Notes: a model not told the origin generated them from the sequence alone. A stretch of DNA of 5,319 bases from Parcubacteria group bacterium Athens0416_74 (GCA_007375785.1 VMEY01000050.1:1-5319), one strand, 5' to 3'. Shown: positions 1 through 4,678, counted from the first letter of the stretch. Translations and numbers: made by a program.

Positions 1-309
1 AAAAAACTCTTTAGAATGTACGTTCTTGGATGCATCGAATGGAACTTGGGCAATGCCGTTTCGTGTTAGATACGCGTGCACTGCATGGTCCCGAAAGAAA
101 ACCTCATCGTTTATGGTCGCCTTGTGGCGTGAGATCTCTTGCAAGTCTTTGTAATACTTCCTCCATTCGTTAAGGCGCTCGTCAACTGGGCGATAGGTAT
201 CTCCCACCTTGAGATAGTTCGGGAGTGTGTTCGTTAAAAAGGAATAGATGTGCGGCACAACGCGCCCCGTGATCACTCTTTGTAGTTCCGATGTATCAAT
301 TTTTGACAT
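1..309 (-). CDS. GIY-YIG-like (T5orf172-like) nuclease domain, N-terminal part of a longer protein cut by the window edge
   Basis: Reading the minus strand from an ATG at 309-307, the frame stays open for 103 codons to base 1, so only the N-terminus is visible. The protein begins MSKIDTSELQ. Around residues 20-50 it has the pattern of GIY-YIG/T5orf172 domains: IYSF (21-24), then LKVGDT (33-38), R40 and R45 followed by EW; a further FFRDHAVH block lies at 71-78. From memory, this pattern is found at the N-terminus of larger restriction or helicase-type proteins; a helicase part here is inference, since it would lie outside the window. The gene starts 46 bp after the Mrr-like stop on the same strand, which suggests co-transcription. 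The ribosome-binding site is weak (GGTG a few bases upstream of ATG). The frame is convincing because it is open throughout with natural protein composition; the family is less certain. Confidence 0.75.
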   Translation of the reverse strand, partial: MSKIDTSELQRVITGRVVPHIYSFLTNTLPNYLKVGDTYRPVDERLNEWRKYYKDLQEISRHKATINDEVFFRDHAVHAYLTRNGIAQVPFDASKNVHSKEFF

Positions 310-355
310 AGTGCACCGTCTTTTGCCTCACAAATATTCCGTCTGAGCAATCGGG

Positions 356-1246
356 TTACTCTTGTGGTGCCAAAAAGGAAATCGCACGAAGAGGGAGTAG
401 TTGTTTATCTTCATCGGTCATTTTTTCATAATGCTGTTCCCAAAGCTCTATGAAACTATCCAGATCCATCTTCTCCATATGTTTACCGGAGGTGCGGATC
501 TCACTTATCGCGTCGGGAGTGAACCCCCCGCTGGAGACAATTATCCCTATGTAGCCGTCCCGATGGAGCGAACCGCTCAGTGCCTGTACGTCGGGTCTCC
601 CGATCTTGGAATCCGGGCGATGTTTAACTTGAATGCGAATTCGAGGAGATTCGGCGCCAATCGGATCTTTATATGCAACAACGTCGATACCGCCATCCGG
701 TCCTTTTGGAGCGATGAATGGCGTATAGTACCCCATGCCACGAAAAAGCGCTGCTACGAGATCCTGAAACTCATACGGATCGAGTTTGCGGATATGGTTC
801 TTAATTTCCTCTAGTGCATCATTTTGAGCCTGTTCGAAGTTGCGCGATTGAAATTCGTCAGCAGCCGCCTCTTCTACAAGATCTTCTCCTTCAACTACTG
901 AAAGGTTTCTAGATTGCGCCCATTGCCGGTATTTTTCATCAATGGTTTGGCGAAAAACGTCTGGCTCAAGCGTAAGTGACATCTCACCCTCTTCTGTAAT
1001 ATACCAAACGCCTTTTTTCTTTCTTAGCCAACCCGCCTTAACTAATCCAATAGAGCTAAATTGCATTACTTTTATCCATCGCACGCCTCCTCCTTTATAC
1101 TCGTACTTCTCAACGGTATTCGGCTTTAGTCTTGCTTCTAGTTCCTCTATAACTTTCTTAGCCGAAAGTGAGCCCCCATTTTCGTGGAGAATCAAGATAA
1201 TAGCCCGGAGATACTCGGTAACCCTCTCTTTGGACATATTGGCCAT
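356..1246 (-). CDS. Mrr-like restriction endonuclease
   Basis: A 296-residue protein with the two-part layout of Mrr proteins. Residues about 5-95 look like a winged-helix N-terminal domain (VTEYLRAIILIL at 9-20, then GLVKAGWLRKKKGVWYIT at 67-84). Residues 95-150 are a charged, probably helical linker. Residues about 155-270 are the Mrr catalytic domain of the PD-(D/E)XK fold: LDPYEFQDLVAALFRGMGY (155-173), the motif DGGIDVV with D188, and IQVKH with Q206 and K208. Mrr-family enzymes cleave modified foreign DNA (type IV restriction); that activity is inferred from the family. Two in-frame ATGs (1246 and 1237) both lack a clear Shine-Dalgarno, so the start is uncertain by three residues. The GIY-YIG-like gene follows on the same strand. 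Base composition is visibly more AT-rich than in the flavoprotein gene to the right, which fits an acquired defence locus. Confidence 0.9.
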   Translation of the reverse strand: MANMSKERVTEYLRAIILILHENGGSLSAKKVIEELEARLKPNTVEKYEYKGGGVRWIKVMQFSSIGLVKAGWLRKKKGVWYITEEGEMSLTLEPDVFRQTIDEKYRQWAQSRNLSVVEGEDLVEEAAADEFQSRNFEQAQNDALEEIKNHIRKLDPYEFQDLVAALFRGMGYYTPFIAPKGPDGGIDVVAYKDPIGAESPRIRIQVKHRPDSKIGRPDVQALSGSLHRDGYIGIIVSSGGFTPDAISEIRTSGKHMEKMDLDSFIELWEQHYEKMTDEDKQLLPLRAISFLAPQE

Positions 1247-1347
1247 ATGGACGGATCATCCCATAAATTGAAGGTTTGGCACAGACTCTTAGTCGCGGCA
1301 CACGAACGAGGCCGTAGGCTTTCTGACCGACGGGGAAACGGGAGAGG

Positions 1348-1482
1348 TTAGGGTGTTTTTTTGTCGTTGGAGGAGTCCTGTCCCTCACGGGACATGACGA
1401 TGGCGAGGCCGATGGCAAAGGCCAGGAAGAGGACTACGGCGAGAATAATCATTATGCACAAATCATCCCACACATCCCCCAT
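1348..1482 (-). CDS. Putative 44-residue single-pass membrane peptide
   Basis: A small minus-strand frame starting at ATG 1482-1480, preceded by purine-rich sequence with Shine-Dalgarno-like GGAGAGGGG and AGGA. The product begins MGDVWDDLCIMIILAVVLF, has one strongly hydrophobic segment at about residues 9-30, and ends in a polar, charged tail (SREGQDSSNDKKTP). It would be a short integral membrane protein; no family is recognised. A start further upstream is possible in frame, but would translate the low-complexity purine tract into a Gly/Arg/Glu-rich stretch, so the shorter start is preferred. The stop lies 101 bp before the Mrr-like start on the same strand. The real evidence is the clean hydrophobic segment, so this may be a chance frame. 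Confidence 0.45.
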   Translation of the reverse strand: MGDVWDDLCIMIILAVVLFLAFAIGLAIVMSREGQDSSNDKKTP

Positions 1483-1489
1483 TTTCCTA

Positions 1490-1552
1490 CCCCTCTCCAC
1501 TCCTCTCCCTCCCTTTCCCCTCTCTCTTTTCTCACCCCCTCTTTCCCCCCCC
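1490..1552. repeat. 63-bp polypyrimidine/polypurine tract
   Basis: The plus strand is C/T only except for two A residues (1499 and 1534), with an unbroken 34-base pyrimidine run at 1500-1533 and an eight-C run at 1545-1552. The minus strand is correspondingly G/A-rich with several runs of three or more G. It lies between repeat copy 1 and the start of the 44-residue membrane peptide, so as RNA it would form that gene's 5' leader. Such tracts can adopt triplex or G-quadruplex structures, but the loops between G-runs here are uneven and no structure is claimed. Confidence 0.7.
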
Positions 1553-1558
1553 ATTTCT

Positions 1559-1591
1559 TATTGCAGTTTTTTGCAAAACACTGCAATAGAT
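1559..1591 (+). repeat. Interspersed palindromic repeat, copy 1 (variant)
   Basis: The 30-bp core is TATTGCAGT, T, TTTTGCAAAA, C, ACTGCAATA, followed by GAT. Only the pair 1568/1579 fails, so this copy is an almost perfect palindrome centred between 1573 and 1574. It differs from copies 2-4 at three positions: T instead of C at 1568, and GC instead of AG at 1583-1584. With its flanks (C-run, ATTT, and GATTCG on the right) it matches copy 2 at 45 of 49 positions from 1546 to 1594. It lies upstream of the 44-residue membrane peptide and marks the left end of the repeat-bounded block. Confidence 0.9.
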
Positions 1592-1634
1592 TCGCTGTGC
1601 ATAGCCGCGTGCAATGTCGCTTGGGGAAACGAAA

Positions 1635-1658
1635 ACGGCTCAGGCTAGCCTGAGCCGT
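1635..1658. terminator. 24-bp perfect palindrome, probable terminator hairpin
   Basis: ACGGCTCAGG and CCTGAGCCGT pair perfectly around CTAG, giving a 10-bp GC-rich stem with a 4-base loop. On the minus strand the stem is followed by TTTTCGTTT; on the plus strand by a weaker ATATTTAGGCTTGTTT. The minus-strand reading is the better intrinsic terminator, yet no minus-strand gene ends just upstream of it (the gene to the right is on the plus strand). It may block antisense transcription, be left over from a lost gene, or act as an operator: it ends 26 bp before the putative -35 of the 140-residue gene. Confidence 0.5.
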
Positions 1659-1684
1659 ATATTTAGGCTTGTTTACGGAGGTAA

Positions 1685-1713
1685 TTGACTGGCGCTTACC
1701 GATATGGTCATAT
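1685..1713 (+). promoter_or_regulatory. Candidate promoter with overlapping palindrome for the 140-residue gene
   Basis: TTGACT (1685-1690) is a five-of-six -35 match, followed after 17 bp by the weak -10 candidate TCATAT (1708-1713). The -10 region overlaps a 14-bp inverted repeat, GATATG-GT-CATATC (1701-1714), which could be an operator. The same TTGACT element occurs upstream of the flavoprotein gene. Transcription would start near 1720 and give a leader of about 27 bases holding the AAGGAGG ribosome-binding site. Confidence 0.4.
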
Positions 1714-1746
1714 CCTGAAAGCCACTTGCAGCATAAGGAGGCCTGC

Positions 1747-2169
1747 TTGTTAAAGACAGCCCAATTCCGCAACCGTCTACGGGAAACGGTCGGAGTCGCG
1801 TACAAGATTTTTGGAAGGTCATTGTGTGTCTTTACGAATATCGACGATGCTCTCACACAGGGCTCATCAATCAACTACGCCGAACCGATCGCCACAGCGA
1901 TAGCTCTGCAGGAAAATCGAGACATCATGAGCATGCGCTACTTCGACCTCCAGACCCGGGGTTCATACGGGTCAGGAATTGGGGGCAAGCCGAAGCCGGG
2001 CGACTACGAGTTCGACGAGGTTGTGTTCAAGAAGGAACACGATTCGGTTGTCGCCATAGCCTGGAGGCCAACGGCGTGCCCGCAAGAAGTCTGCGCGATC
2101 TTCGCGATGTACATCGACGGCGCTCCGCATCAGGTGCTCCATAGACCTGCCCAAACAGTGTCGTTTTAG
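1747..2169 (+). CDS. Unrecognised 140-residue protein
   Basis: The chosen start is TTG at 1747, because AAGGAGG (1735-1741) lies five bases before it, the strongest Shine-Dalgarno in the window. An in-frame TTG at 1669 would add 26 residues but falls upstream of the candidate promoter. I do not recognise the protein. It appears soluble, with no signal peptide or membrane segment. Its N-terminal half is basic to neutral (LKTAQFRNRLRETVGVAYK); the middle holds a Gly-rich stretch (GSYGSGIGGKPKPGDYEF, residues 72-89); the C-terminal part alternates hydrophobic residues and has two cysteines (C111, C116). Its phrasing resembles a small alpha/beta domain, but no function follows. The gene stands alone on the plus strand between repeat copies 1 and 2, with its own promoter candidate and a strong terminator, so it is an independent unit. 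Confidence 0.75.
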   Translation: MLKTAQFRNRLRETVGVAYKIFGRSLCVFTNIDDALTQGSSINYAEPIATAIALQENRDIMSMRYFDLQTRGSYGSGIGGKPKPGDYEFDEVVFKKEHDSVVAIAWRPTACPQEVCAIFAMYIDGAPHQVLHRPAQTVSF

Positions 2170-2189
2170 TCAGAATGAACGCTACAATT

Positions 2190-2225
2190 CAGCCGCCCCG
2201 GCAACGGGGCGGCTGATTCTTTTTT
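2190..2225 (+). terminator. Rho-independent terminator of the 140-residue gene
   Basis: CAGCCGCCCCG (2190-2200) pairs perfectly with CGGGGCGGCTG (2205-2215) around a GCAA loop, followed by ATTCTTTTTT. An 11-bp GC-rich stem with a U-run 20 bases after the stop codon is a textbook plus-strand terminator. The minus-strand side has no comparable U-run, so it would end the ArsR-like transcript less well. Confidence 0.92.
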
Positions 2226-2238
2226 ACCCCCCCATTTG

Positions 2239-2514
2239 TTATTGCAGTCTTTTGCAAAACACTAGAATAGATTCGGCGCGAGTTGTCAGCTTGTGCCGCA
2301 CACTACTCCCCTCATTGCGCTTGAGGACGAGCCCCGCGACCGCAAGCTTGCGCAAGTGGTCGGAAGCGTTCTCATATCCTATGTGCAGCCTCTCCGAGAC
2401 ATCTTCCACCGATAGCTCCGGCTCGCGCTTGAGCAAGTCCAAAATTTGCAGGCGCCGGTGATTGGCGAACCCTTTGATGATGCGTTCAAGTTTCCTGTAC
2501 GAAACCTCCGCCAT
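2239..2514 (-). CDS. ArsR-like winged-helix transcriptional regulator
   Basis: A 91-residue protein with the compact winged helix-turn-helix of the ArsR group. FANHRRLQILDLLKREPELS (16-35) is the usual opening helix and turn, VEDVSERLHIGYENASDHLRKLAVAGLV (36-63) the helix-turn-helix with recognition helix NASDHLRKL, and LKRNEGSSVRHKL (64-76) the wing. It should bind DNA as a dimer. There is no CVC-type metal site, so the signal sensed is unknown. The start ATG (2514-2512) has no Shine-Dalgarno but lies just behind a -10-like TAAAAT, suggesting a leaderless message. The last nine codons and the stop come from repeat copy 2, so the tail ILVFCKRLQ is repeat-encoded. Repeat copy 3 lies just upstream, so the gene sits between two copies. 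Its target could be its own promoter; that is inference. Confidence 0.9.
   Translation of the reverse strand: MAEVSYRKLERIIKGFANHRRLQILDLLKREPELSVEDVSERLHIGYENASDHLRKLAVAGLVLKRNEGSSVRHKLTTRAESILVFCKRLQ
2240..2272 (+). repeat. Interspersed palindromic repeat, copy 2
   Basis: The core is TATTGCAGT, C, TTTTGCAAAA, C, ACTAGAATA, then GAT, identical over 33 bp to copies 3 and 4. The arms pair except at two arm positions (GC against AG) and the single bases flanking the central TTTTGCAAAA. It follows the terminator of the 140-residue gene and overlaps the 3' end of the ArsR-like gene on the opposite strand, supplying codons for ILVFCKRLQ and the TAA stop. A seven-C run and ATTT precede it, as in copy 1. 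Confidence 0.95.
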
Positions 2515-2520
2515 GCACGT

Positions 2521-2548
2521 ATTTTAATCTATTGCAGTCTTTTGCAAA
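2521..2548 (-). promoter_or_regulatory. Candidate leaderless promoter of the ArsR-like gene
   Basis: On the minus strand TAAAAT (2526-2521) matches the -10 consensus at five of six positions and is followed by six bases and then the ATG at 2514, so transcription could begin at or next to the start codon. This fits the absence of a Shine-Dalgarno. TTTGCA (2548-2543), 16 bp upstream, matches -35 at four of six and lies in the centre of repeat copy 3, so that repeat may contribute to or overlap the promoter. Confidence 0.45.
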
Positions 2549-2562
2549 ACACTAGAATAGAT
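2530..2562 (+). repeat. Interspersed palindromic repeat, copy 3
   Basis: Identical to copies 2 and 4 over 33 bp. It fills most of the 51-bp gap between the stop of the HD-hydrolase gene (2566) and the start of the ArsR-like gene (2514), beginning three bases after the former. Unlike copies 1 and 2 it has no C-run on its left; it is preceded by TTTTAATC, which forms the -10 region of the ArsR-like gene on the other strand. Confidence 0.95.
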
Positions 2563-2565
2563 TCC

Positions 2566-3144
2566 TTAGATTTTGGAGAGGAGGTTGGCCATGTTGGCCA
2601 GGTCGGCGGTCAGAGGACTCTCGGGCCATTTGGCACGGAGGGCGGTTAGGACACGCTGCGTATGGGCGAGGGTCTTTTCCTTGGACTCGCTAAATCTCTC
2701 GAATACCGCATCGCCGTGAAGCGCGCAGTCTTCGAGAAGTTCCGCGTTGTTGGCTATCACGTCGGCACTCTTGAGCAAGACCGAATCGTGTGAAAAGGTG
2801 TCGATGTGTTCGAGCGCCTCTTGCTTACGCGCATCCCACGACATACCCCTGTCCGCCTCTGTCACACTCTGCACCAGCTCCGCCACACGCTCACCGAAGC
2901 GCTCTGCAAGCATCTCGCGTGTCACTTTTTTCTCTTCTGTACTATCTTCTATCGTATCGTGGAGGATTCCCGCGATGATGAGCTCTTCCGATGCACCGAC
3001 TCGCGCGAGAATGAGGCCCACCGTGAACGGGTGCGAGAGGTACGGGATGTCTTTTCCTTTGCGCTTTTGCTTCTGGTAGACCTCATGCGTCTTGAGCATG
3101 AAGCGTATCGCCTGCTGCATCTTCTCCGTATACATCATTGCCAC
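2566..3144 (-). CDS. Stand-alone HD-domain protein, SpoT/MESH1-like alarmone hydrolase
   Basis: A 192-residue protein covering essentially one HD domain of the SpoT/MESH1 type, with no synthetase, TGS or ACT domain. The metal-ligand pattern of (p)ppGpp hydrolases is complete: H38 in LSHP, H62-D63 in LHDTIED with E66 and D67, and D128 in LKSADVIANN with N132. The spacings (24 residues H38 to H62, 65 from D63 to D128) agree with the Rel hydrolase domain as I remember it. FGERVAELVQSVTEAD (83-98) is the usual helix after the HD box. The likely role is Mn-dependent removal of the 3' pyrophosphate from ppGpp or a related nucleotide; the substrate is inferred. The start is GTG at 3144, with AAGGAGG 11 bases upstream; ATG at 3138 is an alternative. 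The gene is bounded by repeat copies 4 (upstream) and 3 (downstream). Confidence 0.9.
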   Translation of the reverse strand: MAMMYTEKMQQAIRFMLKTHEVYQKQKRKGKDIPYLSHPFTVGLILARVGASEELIIAGILHDTIEDSTEEKKVTREMLAERFGERVAELVQSVTEADRGMSWDARKQEALEHIDTFSHDSVLLKSADVIANNAELLEDCALHGDAVFERFSESKEKTLAHTQRVLTALRAKWPESPLTADLANMANLLSKI

Positions 3145-3174
3145 ACTCTACCACCCCTCCTTCTCTGCGATTGT

Positions 3175-3207
3175 TATTGCAGTCTTTTGCAAAACACTAG
3201 AATAGAT
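3175..3207 (+). repeat. Interspersed palindromic repeat, copy 4
   Basis: Identical to copies 2 and 3 over 33 bp; TTG precedes it and GCG follows, so the GATTC extension shared by copies 1-3 is lost after GAT. It lies between the divergent HD-hydrolase (start 3144) and flavoprotein (start 3337) genes, 31 bp upstream of the former, so it may form part of the hydrolase's leader or promoter. Confidence 0.95.
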
Positions 3208-3270
3208 GCGCGTGAGAAAAATGGAGTTGGGCGGGGCAAACGCGCGGATACAGGGTGAAATCAAGTGATG

Positions 3271-3299
3271 TTGACTTGTCGCTTTTAGCGTGTCATTAT
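3271..3299 (+). promoter_or_regulatory. Promoter of the TrxR-like flavoprotein gene
   Basis: TTGACT (3271-3276), a 17-bp spacer and CATTAT (3294-3299) give five-of-six and four-of-six matches at ideal spacing. Transcription would begin near 3306, leaving about 30 bases of leader with AAAGGA (3325-3330) before the GTG start. A small inverted repeat, CGCT-TTT-AGCG (3280-3290), sits in the spacer and could be an operator. Confidence 0.6.
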
Positions 3300-3336
3300 C
3301 GCTGCGGTTCAATATCGAAACACGAAAGGACATCCC

Positions 3337-4317
3337 GTGGCCACACGTGACTGCAAGTTCCTGATCATCGGTGGCGGGCCCGCAGGGCTCACCAGCGCCA
3401 TCAATGCCGCATCCGAGGGCCTCAGCCCGGTTCTCATCGACTCCGGCCCGAGGGTCGGCGGGCAAGCCCGGCAGAGCTCGCTCATCGAGAATTACGCGGG
3501 ATTCCCGGAGGGAATCTCCGGTCCCGACCTTCTGGACCGTTTCTGTCGGCAGGCCGCAAAGTTCGCAACGCGTGTGCAGTGCCCGGCAAAGGCACGCACG
3601 CTGCGCATCGACGGAGCCCGCAAAATCATCACGACGGACGATGAGGAGTTCGCTGCGAAGACCGTGCTTCTGAGTATCGGTCTGTCCTACATGCGCTTGA
3701 AGGCTCCCGGCATGCTCGAGCTGCTCGGCAAAGGGCTCGAATATGGCGCACCGCTGATCGACCCGACGACCTACGGAAAGTCCCGGATATGCATCGTGGG
3801 TGGCGCCAACTCGGCGGGGCAAGCTGCGATGCATTTTTCGCAGAATCCCGACGCGCACGTGCATCTCATCGCGCGGTCCCCGCTCGAAGACAAGATGTCG
3901 CAGTACCTCGTCGACCGCATCCGCGGCTGCGCCAACATCACCGTGCACGAAGGTGCCGAAGTGAGCGAAGTGCACGGTACCGAGAAGCTCACCGGGGTGT
4001 CGCTCAAGTTCAAGGACGGCGCCGCATCATCGCTCGATGCGGACAATATGTTCATCTTCATCGGCGCGGCACCGAAAGTGGACTGGCTCAACGGGACTGT
4101 GGGGATGGATGCCAAGCACTTTATCCTCACCGGTCCCAAGCTCGTCGACACGAATCACTGGCCGATTACTCGTCAGCCCTACCCCTTCGAGACGACCGTG
4201 CCGGGCGTCTTCGCATGCGGCGACGTGAGGCTGGGATCCGTGAAGCGCGTGGCGGCGGCGGCGGGCGAAGGCTCCGCGGTCGTCCCGATCATTCACGAGT
4301 ACCTGCGCCACGAGTAG
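3337..4317 (+). CDS. Thioredoxin-reductase-like FAD/NAD(P)H flavoprotein lacking the CxxC pair
   Basis: A 326-residue flavoprotein with the full thioredoxin-reductase fold. The FAD-binding motif GGGPAG is at 12-17 with D35 ending the second strand; GGQ (41-43) and ENYAGFP (51-57) are typical of TrxR; the NAD(P)H-binding motif GGANSAGQAA is at 155-164; the C-terminal FAD motif GVFACGDVRLGSVKRVAAAAGEG covers 290-312. The redox-active CxxC expected in the NAD(P)H domain is missing: cysteines are C6, C70, C82, C152, C198 and C294, none as CxxC. It most resembles the TrxR-like proteins that elsewhere carry a cyclic-nucleotide-binding domain, but that extra domain is absent here. It probably moves electrons from NAD(P)H via FAD to an unknown partner or small molecule rather than reducing thioredoxin. 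The GTG start has GAAAGGA six bases upstream. The gene is GC-richer than its neighbours and has its own promoter and terminator. Confidence 0.93.
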   Translation: MATRDCKFLIIGGGPAGLTSAINAASEGLSPVLIDSGPRVGGQARQSSLIENYAGFPEGISGPDLLDRFCRQAAKFATRVQCPAKARTLRIDGARKIITTDDEEFAAKTVLLSIGLSYMRLKAPGMLELLGKGLEYGAPLIDPTTYGKSRICIVGGANSAGQAAMHFSQNPDAHVHLIARSPLEDKMSQYLVDRIRGCANITVHEGAEVSEVHGTEKLTGVSLKFKDGAASSLDADNMFIFIGAAPKVDWLNGTVGMDAKHFILTGPKLVDTNHWPITRQPYPFETTVPGVFACGDVRLGSVKRVAAAAGEGSAVVPIIHEYLRHE

Positions 4318-4344
4318 ATCACTCGATTCGTACGTTCCAACAGT

Positions 4345-4372
4345 AGAGCCGGCGCTTGCGCGCCGGCTCTTT
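4345..4372. terminator. Hairpin terminator between convergent genes
   Basis: AGAGCCGGCGC (4345-4355) pairs perfectly with GCGCCGGCTCT (4360-4370) around a TTGC loop, followed by TTCC on the plus strand. The U-run is short, but the stem lies 27 bases after the flavoprotein stop and directly abuts the stop of the convergent DUF1905 gene (4374), so it probably serves both transcripts. Confidence 0.8.
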
Positions 4373-4373
4373 C

Positions 4374-4676
4374 CTATGTAAGCACCGAGAGTCGAAACGC
4401 AATCGTGTCTTCTGCATCAATCTGCTCAGCGCGGCGCACCATCGCCTTGAGCGGAAGTAGGTACGTGCCGGAGCGCTTGTCGGGAAAGACAGACGTCTTC
4501 CATTTCGTCTTCCCTATCTGCGCCTCTATCGGTATAGAGCCGAACCCTCTTTTTGCTTTCCCGTGGTTTTCTTTGAGAATCTCTGAGGTTTTCTTATCCA
4601 CGTGCACGAAGTGCCAGGCAGCACCTTCGCCGGGCCACATCCACACTTTTCCTCTGCACGCGTAGACCTTTGCCAC
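4374..4676 (-). CDS. DUF1905 domain protein
   Basis: A 100-residue protein that consists of a DUF1905 domain from end to end. The recognisable blocks are GKVWMWPGEGAAWHFVHVD (9-27), GFGSIPIEAQIGKTKWKTS (44-62), the signature VFPDKRSGTYLLPLKAMVRRA (63-83), and a closing beta segment AEDTIAFRLSVL (88-99). The family is a small beta-barrel-like domain of unknown biochemical role, sometimes fused to YdeI-type domains; here it stands alone. It appears cytoplasmic, with no signal or membrane segment. The GTG start lies 2 bp after the stop of the upstream MliC-like gene with no clear Shine-Dalgarno, so translation probably depends on ribosomes finishing that gene. The two proteins act in different compartments, so the pairing may only reflect shared transcription. 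Confidence 0.9.
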   Translation of the reverse strand: MAKVYACRGKVWMWPGEGAAWHFVHVDKKTSEILKENHGKAKRGFGSIPIEAQIGKTKWKTSVFPDKRSGTYLLPLKAMVRRAEQIDAEDTIAFRLSVLT

Positions 4677-4678
4677 AC

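Noticed and set aside
318..326. GTCTTTTGC between the Mrr-like and GIY-YIG-like genes, matching part of the repeat
   Set aside because: Only nine bases match, with no arms on either side, which is too short to call a fifth or degenerate copy.
401..814. A 137-codon plus-strand frame inside the Mrr-like gene
   Set aside because: It lies wholly opposite the Mrr catalytic domain, whose motifs are intact, and has no ribosome-binding site or recognisable domain.
1247..1347. Possible tRNA, small RNA or promoter in the gap before the Mrr-like gene
   Set aside because: No T-loop-like motif or cloverleaf arms, no convincing promoter hexamers; only a small GACT-CTT-AGTC inverted repeat at 1284-1294.
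1361..1648. A 95-codon plus-strand frame through the polypyrimidine tract and repeat copy 1
   Set aside because: Its product is low-complexity Pro/Ser/Leu from the tract and it ends inside the 24-bp palindrome, so it is composition-driven.
1559..3207. The four repeats as a CRISPR array
   Set aside because: Spacing between copies is 290-681 bp and the intervals hold complete genes; there are no uniform short spacers or cas genes.
1559..3207. The repeats as classical integron attC sites
   Set aside because: They lack the GTTRRRY/RYYYAAC core sites, intervals carry genes in both orientations with their own promoters, and no IntI-type integrase is visible. A more general recombination-site idea is kept as a finding.
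3219..3266. A 15-codon plus-strand frame just after repeat copy 4
   Set aside because: Too short, lies upstream of the recognised promoter, and has no ribosome-binding site; it could equally be chance.
3148..3975. A 275-codon open frame on the minus strand opposite the flavoprotein gene
   Set aside because: It is antisense to a protein with intact FAD and NAD(P)H motifs, has no family features, runs through repeat copy 4, and is explained by GC-rich codon use on the other strand.
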